Below, in pieces: positions 1-9,400 of a stretch of 64,000 bases of DNA (the stretch's first letter is position 1; each line of letters starts with the position of its first letter). The DNA lies in contig MLAK01000723.1 in NCBI GenBank assembly GCA_001839685.1, positions 2,766-66,765 of the forward strand, written 5' to 3'. The position numbers and the translations under genes were made by a program. Under the pieces are notes generated by a model. That model was not told the origin of the DNA. It saw only the letters and a list, made by a program, of their open reading frames with translations, and did no database searches. Source of the stretch: Tritrichomonas foetus (lineage: Eukaryota > Parabasalia > Tritrichomonadida > Tritrichomonadidae).

Positions 1-279
1 AATTATACTCGTGGCGATATTCATATTAGACCTACTTTTGTTGAAGCAGATGAAGAACAAGAAATTCTTTTTGATTATGATCAAAAGAATAATGCGAAAC
101 CATCACCAAAGAGTAAAGGTTTATCAACCGGCGCAATCGTTGCAATTGTTGTCACAGTTTTAGTTGTTGTTGCTGCTGTTATTATAGTTGCTGTTATTTT
201 CATCAAGAAACCAGAGATCCTTGATAAGTTCCGTAAGAAAGACAAAGAACAATCATCAACCCTTTTCACCACCGCTTAA
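1..279 (+). CDS. C-terminal end of a single-pass membrane protein (partial)
   Basis: The frame is open from the first base of the window to a TAA at 277-279, giving 92 residues of the C-terminus; the start lies outside. About 45 polar residues are followed by a Pro/Lys/Ser linker, one strongly hydrophobic helix of about 25 residues (GAIVAIVVTVLVVVAAVIIV and on), and a basic tail of about 25 residues beginning FIKKP. This is the end of a type I surface protein: ectodomain, one transmembrane helix, short basic cytosolic tail. Many trichomonad surface proteins (BspA-like and others) end this way, but no ectodomain is visible here, so the family cannot be named. The stop is part of TAAA, which in Trichomonas can double as the poly(A) signal. 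Confidence 0.8.
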   Translation, partial: NYTRGDIHIRPTFVEADEEQEILFDYDQKNNAKPSPKSKGLSTGAIVAIVVTVLVVVAAVIIVAVIFIKKPEILDKFRKKDKEQSSTLFTTA

Positions 280-927
280 ACATGAATAAGAAATAAACTA
301 TTTTCCAATTAGTTAATATCTTCTCCTAATTTTTTTTTTAATATATATGATTAAAAGGAAGATAGACCAATGAATTTGATGAATTGAGCAACAAAATGAT
401 CTTTTATTCAAAAATTATGTATATACAATTTGATCTCTAAAACTGTTCCTTCAATTTTTTTACAAAGTTGATATTATATTGTAATCGCTCATTTTACATC
501 ATTAGTTACAAAATGTTGAAATTTCATAATTATTAATTATTAATTAGACTTGTACCCAAAAAATAGATCAAATTTTTATAGTTATATTTGTGAGGCTAAA
601 TTAGATGATCAATAATTAGGGACTATCTCAGGACAAAGATTGTGAGTGACGTCTTTCTCGGAAAAAGGATCTTCGTTTATATCTGTTAAGGCTCGCTAGG
701 GCCAGTGTTTGTTCATAGTGACCAGCCAAACAAATTTTTAGCCACCCAATGATTTTCTGATGATTCTAAGTCTCAGTAAAATGTTATACACAATTTACAT
801 ATTGAAGCTTGTGTCTGTTTTCCAATATCCAAAATGTTAGTGCATCATAAAATGTTACCCAAGCTCCAATGTAGAAAAAAAGTACTTTTTACTCTTATTG
901 AAACACATAACAAAGGAGGATACAATC
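280..927. other. Intergenic stretch with a GC-richer block
   Basis: No convincing gene. About 600-790 is visibly less AT-rich than its surroundings and has no open frame; see the finding on it. At 874-890 there is a palindromic AAAAAGTACTTTTT, possibly a promoter element for the small ORF at 928. Confidence 0.4.
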
Positions 928-1113
928 ATGGCTAATGAAAACATTTTACCAGATATATCTAGCCGCAATGACTTTAATAATGCTGCCTTACATTTCTTTT
1001 GGCTCGACCTATTACTCAATATAAACATGAGTATTTCTGAAACGCTTTTAGATACAAGTGAAATGAAAGATATATTTATACCATTGAAACACCACATGAC
1101 ATTACGATATTAA
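928..1113 (+). CDS. Small ORF, 61 residues, unknown
   Basis: An ATG at 928 opens 61 codons (starts MANENILPDISS, ends with TAA). The protein is polar and acidic at its N-terminus with a short hydrophobic stretch in the middle (ALHFFWLDLLLNINM). Its Asp/Glu/Asn-rich composition resembles real proteins of this genome better than the Ser/Phe/Lys-rich antisense frame (855-1097), which also has an ATG. An AAAAAGTACTTTTT palindrome lies about 40 bases upstream, similar to motifs before other genes here. It sits beside a transposase relic, so it may instead be a fragment of something decayed. No homology recognised. Confidence 0.3.
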   Translation: MANENILPDISSRNDFNNAALHFFWLDLLLNINMSISETLLDTSEMKDIFIPLKHHMTLRY

Positions 1114-1327
1114 ATGCTAATTAGTGATGAAGTGAATAAGTGAGGAATTTAATATGTAAATAAATTCCGAAGTTTTAATTCGTTATGGTGGTGATAGGTC
1201 CTCTAATGGCAAATTCTGTGCTTTTTTTGATTGGACGATAGGCATTGAGAAATAGAGCACTAGCTTGTATCCATAGCTCAATTCAACGTGCAAAAACGTG
1301 GCTGTTGATTATCTCCATTTCAATATT

Positions 1328-1658
1328 TTAAAATTTAGGGCAGAGTTCGTATTTTAAGTCTGATAAGATGTTCAGTATTGTTTTGGGACAAATTGTGATA
1401 TCTAAACTGGATTGTATTTTTGTGGTGAAGTCGGCATTTGAAATATATGGGTTTGATATTGCATTTGCATCGACATAGCTAATAATATCATTATTGAGTT
1501 TTTTTGACTTTCCTTGACAAACTTTCTGATAATTTCCTGTTAAAACAGTTGTATTCGATCTTATCCAACATGTAGTGTGGCTTTATTTGTTTATATGTAA
1601 ATCCTTGAATGTGTAATTGAAGAATTGCTTGATTGATTCGGTAATTTTTTTGAATAGT
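1328..1658 (-). pseudogene. Relic of a mariner/IS630-type transposase, DNA-binding part
   Basis: Reading the minus strand, codons from 1658 to 1494 give 55 residues including INQAILQLHIQGFTYKQI, a first helix-turn-helix of the kind at the N-terminus of IS630/Tc1/mariner transposases. A frame change near 1494-1498 leads into 56 residues (1498-1331) including ISYVDANAISNPYIS and CPKTILNILSDLKY, which match the second helix-turn-helix of those enzymes. Stops flank both pieces. Further weak coding traces continue to about 1205 (for example ASALFLNAYRPIKK), but no DDE/DDD catalytic segment is recognisable. The element is dead. The order HTH1-HTH2 is what is seen; the family assignment is by motif resemblance only. 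Confidence 0.5.
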
Positions 1659-1801
1659 TCACAAGGTCTGTTCGAAACGGATTTTTGACATTCAGTTTAT
1701 AAGAATTGTTATATCACATGTCAGATTCTATTCAATTTTAATGATTTTTTTCATATCAAAAGTTCAAATAACGATTTTTTGTCCATCTTTGCGCGCAGAA
1801 G

Positions 1802-2974
1802 ATGTATGATGAAAATCGAATGGAACGAATTAAAGAACTCATGCAAAAATACGGCAAAAATAAAAGCGCCCGAAGAAAACCCACAATTGATACTCGTCCA
1901 GCTTCAGCAATGGTTGGTCAAAAAAATTGCGAGGGATTCATGCCCGACGAATCCGGAAAACTTGTCAGAATTGAGAACGATATTGATACAGCCGATTATG
2001 TTGGTCCAGGCAGTTACGACCCAACGATGCCCACTTCTTGCAAAAATGTCAGAATTTCACACGCCTACAACAGATTTAATTTGGTCAATACAAACGTAAA
2101 ACCAGGGCCATGCGATTATTGCCACAAGCCGTCCGAAACGAAAATAACTCACTCATTAACACAAAATGGCGTTATTCCAGAACCGCCAGCGCCCTTAAGC
2201 GGTACGCTGGAGCATAAATCATGGCTCCCTCAGCAAATATCAAATTTACCGCAGGCGAAATATCCAAATGCCCAGTTTAAAACTGAACTCAGCACAAATG
2301 AGTTTGCTTCGACAACAAATCGGGAATTGTGGCCAAAGAAGATGTACACACCAAGTCCCACTGCGCACGCGCCACAGGCTGCGCCAATTGTTTATGAAGA
2401 TGAGTCCGCTGAAACGCCTGAGTTTAAAAGTCGATTTGAGCGATTTAAATATGACGGTCCGAATACGCCCGATCCTACTGCTTACACTTTACCGGATGCT
2501 TTTGGGACATCACCGACCAAAAAAATTGTTCCCCCTTCACAATTTAAACGGCCGCCACCTGAGCCAACACCAGACGGTGCTACTTATGCACCACCGATTA
2601 TAAACAAACCTGACACGCGCCATAAAGATCACATGTTTATGACTAAGCGAGGACGATTTTGGGACAATTCTTTTCAAACGCCGCCATGCACCAAATATAA
2701 TATTAGTCGGAATTCCAACGATGAAGTCACAAAGGTTCGAATTAGATCAAAAGTAAAGAGGCCGTATAGTGAATGGGACGAAATACCACAAACATTCAAT
2801 CCAGGAGTCGGATCCTATTCGCCAGAAACTGAAGCTCGACCAAAGTCAGGCTATATTTCGACAATTGGCCATCGCCCATATGAGACAATGCCTGATCGAC
2901 CACTTGCATTTAACACTCAGCACGCTTCTTTCATTCACAAGTCATTCAATGCTCGATATGCACACTTAGGCTAA
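1802..2974 (+). CDS. SHIPPO/STPG repeat protein, probable axonemal component
   Basis: A 390-residue Pro-rich protein with spaced PG-x-Y/PGPGxY-type motifs: YVGPGSYDP (about residue 66), VKPGPCDY (about 100), GPNTPDPTAY (about 220) and PGVGSYSPETE (about 340). These are sperm-tail PG-rich (STPG, SHIPPO) repeats, found in ODF3/CIMAP-type proteins that lie inside or along axonemal microtubules. A flagellar location is inferred from the family. There is no signal peptide or membrane segment. Start: the first ATG of the frame is at 1802, with a second in-frame ATG further on (MERIK). Upstream lie TCATA at 1751 and AAAAGTTCAAATAACGA, similar to motifs before other genes here. The stop is TAAA. Confidence 0.75.
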   Translation: MYDENRMERIKELMQKYGKNKSARRKPTIDTRPASAMVGQKNCEGFMPDESGKLVRIENDIDTADYVGPGSYDPTMPTSCKNVRISHAYNRFNLVNTNVKPGPCDYCHKPSETKITHSLTQNGVIPEPPAPLSGTLEHKSWLPQQISNLPQAKYPNAQFKTELSTNEFASTTNRELWPKKMYTPSPTAHAPQAAPIVYEDESAETPEFKSRFERFKYDGPNTPDPTAYTLPDAFGTSPTKKIVPPSQFKRPPPEPTPDGATYAPPIINKPDTRHKDHMFMTKRGRFWDNSFQTPPCTKYNISRNSNDEVTKVRIRSKVKRPYSEWDEIPQTFNPGVGSYSPETEARPKSGYISTIGHRPYETMPDRPLAFNTQHASFIHKSFNARYAHLG

Positions 2975-3319
2975 ATTATTTCCTATTTTTGTATGTATGT
3001 AATAATATGCGTGTTTATGTAAAAAAAAATTTTTTTTGAACAACACTTTTTATGTATTATTCACTGATATTTATTTTATCCCAATTCAAAAACACTATCG
3101 GTAATTTAATTTCAAAAGAATCATTTAATCGGATTCATGAAATTTTTTTCGTTATTCTTCTCAATGCATTCAAGAAAATTGTGTATTTGAATTCTCAGAA
3201 AAAGTGATCGTTTTTATCACTTTCTTTCAGAAAGAACCACCATTCATTCAAAGTCTTTCATAAAAAGCTGTTTTTTTGAATGTATATATTTGTGGACATT
3301 TCACAAAAAGTTACACAGA
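2975..3319. other. Intergenic, AT-rich
   Basis: No gene seen. It ends with TCACA at 3301 and AAAAAGTT at 3305-3312, directly before the kinase start at 3320. Confidence 0.5.
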
Positions 3320-4492
3320 ATGTCAAGCGTCAAGAAGCCTGATGTTATCATCCTCACTAAAGGAACGAAAATCGACAAATTTATAGTTAAGAAGCACATT
3401 GGACATGGAGGTTATGGCGAAATTTACAGCGTTCGTCGTGAAGATAATAATACGCTGTATGCAATGAAGACTGAAATGAGGGGAATGCATCGACGCGGAC
3501 TTGATGAAGAAATTTCCTTTTTAAAGGAGCTTAGGGGAACTCCTTTTTTCCCATGCATCAATGCTTTTGGTGAAACTCATGATTTCAAATGGCTTGTGAT
3601 GGAGCTTTTGGGCCCATCTACTTCCCAGATCTGCAGGGTGCTTCCCTCAGAATCTTTCAGTAAATACACTGCCACATTTTTGGCAAAATCAATGCTGATG
3701 GCGATTGAAGAATGTCATAATAGAAATATCGTCCATCGTGATATAAAACCTGCTAACTTTTTGATAAGGCCTGATCGGGACTATCCAATTTGTTTAATCG
3801 ATTTTGGATTATCTCGAAATTACGCAGACGAGAATGGAAACCCTTACCCACCAAGAGATCATCCAGGATTCATTGGGACATGTTCCTTTGCTTCCCTTCG
3901 GGCCCACGATGGCGAAGAGCTTTCAATGAGAGATGATTTAATTTCTTTTATTTACACACTTGTGTACTTGGTCGATAGGATTCCTTGGCCAGGCAGCAAA
4001 AACCGAAAAAAGACGAAAGAAATGAAACAAAAAATTTCTGCTTCAAGACTTCTCAAAAAATTGCCAAAACAGTTCATTGAAATTTATAACAATATAAATA
4101 GACTCTCATTTTATGATGTTCCTGACTATCAGCTTTATTATCAACTTATCGATCAAGCGCTTGACGAGATGGGTGGTCGAAATAAACCACTGGATTGGGA
4201 AAAACTATCTCAACACACAATTAGTCGTGTTTCGTCCATACCCCTGAAAATGAAGAAGCACACAATAAAAGCTTCACCAAATATAGAAACTGAACTCAAT
4301 AATGAAAATAAAGAAGGTGAAAATGGGAAAAACAACAGAAAGGGTAAAACAAATAAAAAGAGAAAATTAAATGGAGATGACTCAAGTGATCCAGGCGCAA
4401 CACCAAACGGTTCTAACTCGAATAGTTCCTTTAATTCTTCATCATATTATTCAGATGCTTCCGGCGGCTGCACAGCATGTAATATTGCATAA
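3320..4492 (+). CDS. CK1-family protein kinase (divergent, TTBK-like)
   Basis: Serine/threonine kinase of 390 residues. It has the glycine loop GHGGYGEIY, the lysine in YAMKTEM, the catalytic loop HRDIKPANFL and DFGLS. The CK1-type activation segment is GTCSFASLRAHDGEE, followed by RDDLISFIY in place of the usual RRDDLES. The kinase domain covers roughly residues 15-300. The tail is Lys/Asn-rich then Ser-rich, and ends in Cys residues (CTACNIA). CK1 enzymes phosphorylate acidic or primed Ser/Thr; substrates are unknown here. The frame is open 10 codons further up without an ATG; the ATG at 3320 is the first and follows an initiator-like TCACA at 3301. The lack of the usual RRDD motif suggests a divergent subgroup. 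Confidence 0.85.
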   Translation: MSSVKKPDVIILTKGTKIDKFIVKKHIGHGGYGEIYSVRREDNNTLYAMKTEMRGMHRRGLDEEISFLKELRGTPFFPCINAFGETHDFKWLVMELLGPSTSQICRVLPSESFSKYTATFLAKSMLMAIEECHNRNIVHRDIKPANFLIRPDRDYPICLIDFGLSRNYADENGNPYPPRDHPGFIGTCSFASLRAHDGEELSMRDDLISFIYTLVYLVDRIPWPGSKNRKKTKEMKQKISASRLLKKLPKQFIEIYNNINRLSFYDVPDYQLYYQLIDQALDEMGGRNKPLDWEKLSQHTISRVSSIPLKMKKHTIKASPNIETELNNENKEGENGKNNRKGKTNKKRKLNGDDSSDPGATPNGSNSNSSFNSSSYYSDASGGCTACNIA

Positions 4493-4785
4493 AATAGCAA
4501 TGAACGATATCTGTAATGCCAATATATGTTATAAAATATTAGATATTAAATGATTTGTTTTTTGATTATTTTGTTTTTTTGATATATATTAGATTCAAGT
4601 CATCTTGATCATTGTTTTTCCTTCCAAGAAAATACCAATAATTATATTAGACTGTGATTAATTGGAATACTCAATCTCTTATTTAAACAACACATGATTC
4701 TAAATTTATTAATTGCGATTCAATTGTAAAATTAATAATATAAATGAGAAAATACTAACCGATACATACTATTTTAATTATTAGT

Positions 4786-5970
4786 CTAATATTCATCATC
4801 ATTTTCTTCTTCATCAGAATGCTGCGAGCTAGATAATCCAAAAGAAGTTTCTTCTTCTTCATCTCCATCAGAATTTCCACTAATTTCACCATCAGAATAG
4901 TCATCCTCTTCTTCAATAAAAGGCTCAATGTGATTTCCAATTGCTGCTGTATTGATTTCTCCTTCACTTATACTGTCACTAATTTCGAATGACTTTTGAT
5001 TTTGTTGTTTCCTTGGATTAACTGAATTCAGATGCTGATCTATTATCTTTAATTCTTGTAAAGCTGTTTCATCATGTAAAGCTCCTGGTTCATCTTCAGA
5101 TTCAATAATATTATGTGTTTCTTTCTTTTTGCTTGGCTTTTTACCTTTCAGTTGGGCAAACTTTTTATGATACTTTTGGAGGAGGCTTTTATGCTGTTTT
5201 CTTTCTTGTTTCATTTGAGCAACTTGTCTTTTAAGTACTGCAATTTGTTCATCACGTTGCTGAATATTCTTCGAAGCTAGATCAATGTTATAATTATATT
5301 GTGCAATCAAATTTGCATTCACTTGTTCATTATTTGGTTTTTGACTTGCCATTTCTGCTTCAAGGCGGCTTTTTTGATTCATGAGATAATCAGCACCTAG
5401 CTGTAGAATCAAAAATGCATTAAGTGCTCCTTTGCTTCCGAATTGTTTCAAGTCATCTTTTGTTATTGTTGCATTTAAAAATTGATCCATATAAAATAAA
5501 ACTGAATTTAAATCACCACGTCGAACTATTTGATCAATGTCAATTGACTCGGCAACACCCCATTTCATTTTCTCTGTTCGTTGAGCCCACGCATATCTCT
5601 CCTTCGTAGGTGCAGGATGCTGAACTACAACTGGCGGAGGCGGATAAGGCGATTGTTGTACGATAGCTGGCGGATTTGAAATGCCTGAGGCGGCCGATTG
5701 GAATGGGATTTGGGAAAATTGCTGATTGGCTTGTGGTGTGATTTGAGGAATCATTGGTGTTTGAAAAGGTTGTTGAATGTTTGGGACTTGTTGAATGCCA
5801 GGCATTCCACCGTTAATTTGAGGCATTGCATTTGGCTGACCAACTAATTGTGGCGACATTCCAGGCTGAAGCATCATTCCAGATTGGTTCTGGAGGGTAA
5901 TTGGCTGTTGCTGAATGAATCCTGCTTGCGGCTGAAGAATCGGGGCAGGAGGTGGAAAAAAACTTTTCAT
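4786..5970 (-). CDS. DZIP1-like N-terminal domain protein, coiled coil
   Basis: 394 residues. Residues 1-120 are Pro/Gln-rich and disordered. Residues about 125-205 resemble the Dzip-like N-terminal domain of DZIP1/Iguana (WAQRTEKMKWGVAESIDIDQ and, later, FLILQLGADYLMNQKSRLEAE, compared with the family's basic-W, IDVDR and LAQLxIEYLLxSQ segments). Residues about 195-280 form a coiled coil ending in Lys clusters. The last 110 residues are acidic (Asp/Glu/Ser). DZIP1 acts at the basal body and transition zone in animals. The C2H2 zinc finger that follows the coiled coil in animal DZIP1 is not present. The ATG at 5970 is the first in frame. Alternative: an unrelated coiled-coil protein with a chance match. 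Confidence 0.5.
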   Translation of the reverse strand: MKSFFPPPAPILQPQAGFIQQQPITLQNQSGMMLQPGMSPQLVGQPNAMPQINGGMPGIQQVPNIQQPFQTPMIPQITPQANQQFSQIPFQSAASGISNPPAIVQQSPYPPPPVVVQHPAPTKERYAWAQRTEKMKWGVAESIDIDQIVRRGDLNSVLFYMDQFLNATITKDDLKQFGSKGALNAFLILQLGADYLMNQKSRLEAEMASQKPNNEQVNANLIAQYNYNIDLASKNIQQRDEQIAVLKRQVAQMKQERKQHKSLLQKYHKKFAQLKGKKPSKKKETHNIIESEDEPGALHDETALQELKIIDQHLNSVNPRKQQNQKSFEISDSISEGEINTAAIGNHIEPFIEEEDDYSDGEISGNSDGDEEEETSFGLSSSQHSDEEENDDEY

Positions 5971-6405
5971 AATTATGTACGTTTAATTAAAAATTGAATT
6001 CACAAATGATTTCATAAATTCGCATAATTAATGAGTGAGTGTGGCAATTTCAATAATTCACAATGAATAATCAAATCATATTTTGCAAATAAAATGAGAA
6101 GATGTTGTTTCAACTGAATAATCGAACTCTTCTCATATCATATGATCGCCATATTTTAGTATCAATAAAGTGAAATAATAATATAACAAGACTAGTTATT
6201 CAATTGCGAAACACATACAATCACAAAAAAAAAAAAAAAAAAAAATGGAAGAAAGAAAAGTAGATTTCAAAAAAAGATATTATTCAATCCATTTTATTTT
6301 TTCACAAGTGTAGTTTTAAATATATTATTCTATCAATATAATTATTTCAGCTATTTTCCTTCTCTACTAATTTCTATTCTCGATATATATGCCTGACACA
6401 TAAAT
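5971..6405. other. Intergenic with a poly(A) tract
   Basis: No gene. It holds a run of about 21 A at 6225-6245 and AT-rich sequence. Confidence 0.5.
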
Positions 6406-9400
6406 TTACCATGTTGTTTCCGAATCTGATTCAGAGTCCGAATCCCAACTTGATGAATATGTAGAATAAGAAGAAGAATTAGATCTAACCTCACGGATGT
6501 GTTGAGATATCTCCTCTAGTACTTGCATCACCATCGAAAAACTCGACAAGCTCTCTCCTTCATGGAATACATGTTCACATCCAGTAAATTGAGTTAAGTA
6601 TTTATTGAGATTGTTTGAAGAATCATGATTTTGAAAGTGAACTGGAATTGGCGGCTTTTCATCAATATCAGATGGAAAGAATAATTTATCTTTTATGTTT
6701 TGGGATAGTTGATCAAGCTGGCTTTCATTGTCAGCCAAAGTTAGATTCATTTTTTCTTCATCTTTCTCTTTTCTCTTCTCTTTTATTTTTCGTTTTGATC
6801 TTAATATTCTTTTTGTTGGTTTGTTGGTTTTCTTGTCATTGTTGTCAACAAGATCGTTACTGATGATTAAATCACCGAAAAATTCAATCTTTTGGATTGA
6901 TTTTTTCCTTTCAAGCTTTTCAAAAAGTGCATCAATTGCAGTAAATCTCAAATATGAAAAGGCCATATTCGTTGATTGATGATTTATTTCGTTACCTGCT
7001 TTTTGGATTGTGAATAATTTTATTGAATCTGTAATATTTTGGTTGAATTGAGAGTCAATTAATTGCCAAGATTTCTTATCAAGTGATCCTTCAACGATCC
7101 ATCGATCAAATGAACCTTTTATTGCGTAATGGTTTATTAAAAATTTTGCGTTAATGAACTGATAAGTAATTTGAGGTGAGTTGCATTCACGAAATATTTT
7201 CGGGTTTGTTTTGTCCGAAAATACAGGAATTGAATAAAAAGGATATCTTTCTTCTATCTGTAAAATTCCGTTTACATCAAGATTATAAGAATTATCACAT
7301 ATTTTGTGAATTAACCCTTTCATGATATGATCAGTTAATTCAATCTGATTATGACCTGTCATGAGAAGCGAACCATTATCAATTTCCCAGCTTTCATTAT
7401 TTTGAAGAAGACTTCCAAAGAATTCGATTTCTGTAATGACGATTCTATTTTGGATAGGATTATGGTCAGCCAAAAAACTTAATTTATAAAAGGATGAAAC
7501 AACATATGAAGGAATTTGAATAATATGTCTACCTGCAGATAAATGATAAACCATTTCGAAAATATTCATATTATCTTGAATTTTTAGAGTAATGTCATAC
7601 ACAGAATTGATTCGTAAATGTGTGAGAATAAATCGATTTGGCGCAAAATCGACACTAAAGAAGGGTGTAGTTTTATATAAAATCACCGCATTTAATTCAT
7701 TTGAATCAGGACCAAAGATTGATTTTAAGTCGCTTGAAGCAGGCTCCATTTCAGATGAAGAAAAACCAATTGATTCTAGAATTCCATCTAAATTTTGACG
7801 AGAATCACTAAAAATTCCAATCGAGTTGTCACCAGTGTATGAATATTGCTTATATTCATTTTTATGAGTAAAAGAATGTAATGAATTTTTGTTTAATTTT
7901 AGAATTTGATTTTCATCAATATCACCAAAAAATTCAATATCAATAAGTGCAAACGATTCATTTGAAGAGACTCGAATATAGTGATAATAGTCAGATGAAT
8001 TTGATTTTCTATAAAATATTTTCTTATGAGTAAGTTGAGAAGAAGTTTGATTGTTTTTTGATTCATTATTTTCCATGATATTTTCAATTTTATCAATGAA
8101 TTTCCATTGAATGCAATCATTTGATCCTTCAATTGTCAATTCAGAAGCATGTTTAACAATAATAGTATAATTATCAACTCGAATTGAGCATTTACAAAAT
8201 CGAAATGTAATATAGGGATTATTTCCATCAATGATAAACATTTCATTTAAAAATGTCCGATTCAAAAGTTGTAGTGGATTATTAATTCTGTATGACGAAC
8301 AGAACACAAAAATATCACCAGAAAAAATTTTTTGGTTTGAGTGATTCAAGAGTTTTGCAATTATACCATTCAAAAGATCGTATCGAAATACATTTGTCAA
8401 AGATCTATCTTTAATTTTGCCGAAAAAGTCAATTCTTCGAATGATATTATTCTTTTCATTACTTGTGTCAATAAATCGAATTTTTGAGAAATCTGGACAT
8501 CCAAAAATTGGATAGGTCATAATGTTTGGACTTGACTTTTGATGGACAACTCTAATCCATTTCTTTTTCTGAGTGTCATAATCTTGATTAAATTCGTTTT
8601 CATTTGTATTATCAACTTCTACTTCAATATCCCAGGATTTCATTGTCGTGTCAATTGAATACATCTGACAAGATACTATTGAATCATTAAAACAAAATTG
8701 AAAATATTCGTCAATTTCAACATTTTCAAATTCATTTTTATTTTCTTTATTGAAAAACAGCGTTTGCAATTTTATTGGATGTGTTTGAATTATTCCTTGA
8801 GAAAATACATTTGAATAATTTAACATTGCTTGTAAAATCCCAGCGAAAGGTTCAGAGTTTAAAGAAATTAGATTTGAGTTTAAAATTCCAAAAGTGCTCA
8901 ATTCAAATCCTATAGAATCAAACACAGGGATAATATCACCAAAAATTTCAATTTTTCTTAAACAAACTGATGAATTAAATTTGATTTTTAACTTGGAAAA
9001 TTCATGGGTTGTTTCATTTGAAACTGGAAAAACAAAAGCATTATTTTGGTCTTCTATTTTGTGTATTTCAGAATTAATACTAAAATTATTCATTTGATGA
9101 AGAATTATCCAGTTATATTCGTTATCTAAATATTGGACTGTCCATTGATCAATAGTAGCATTTTCTTGTATAAATGGAAAAAATTCAAGCATATAATGAG
9201 TAATATTTACTTTTGCATGCAAAAATTCAACGATAATTTCATTTGAATTATCTATAAAATCAACATGACTAATTGTATAATGTCTAAGCAACTCTGAAAC
9301 ACTTTCACGATTTCCTACTGATTCAGAAGTATCAATGGCACGAGATAAGTCTTGGAAGAATCCCTCAATTGTGTGAAAAATACCTTTTGATGAATCATCT

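Noticed and set aside
911..930. Shine-Dalgarno-like AAAGGAGG before an ATG
   Set aside because: The rest of the window is clearly eukaryotic; this is chance.
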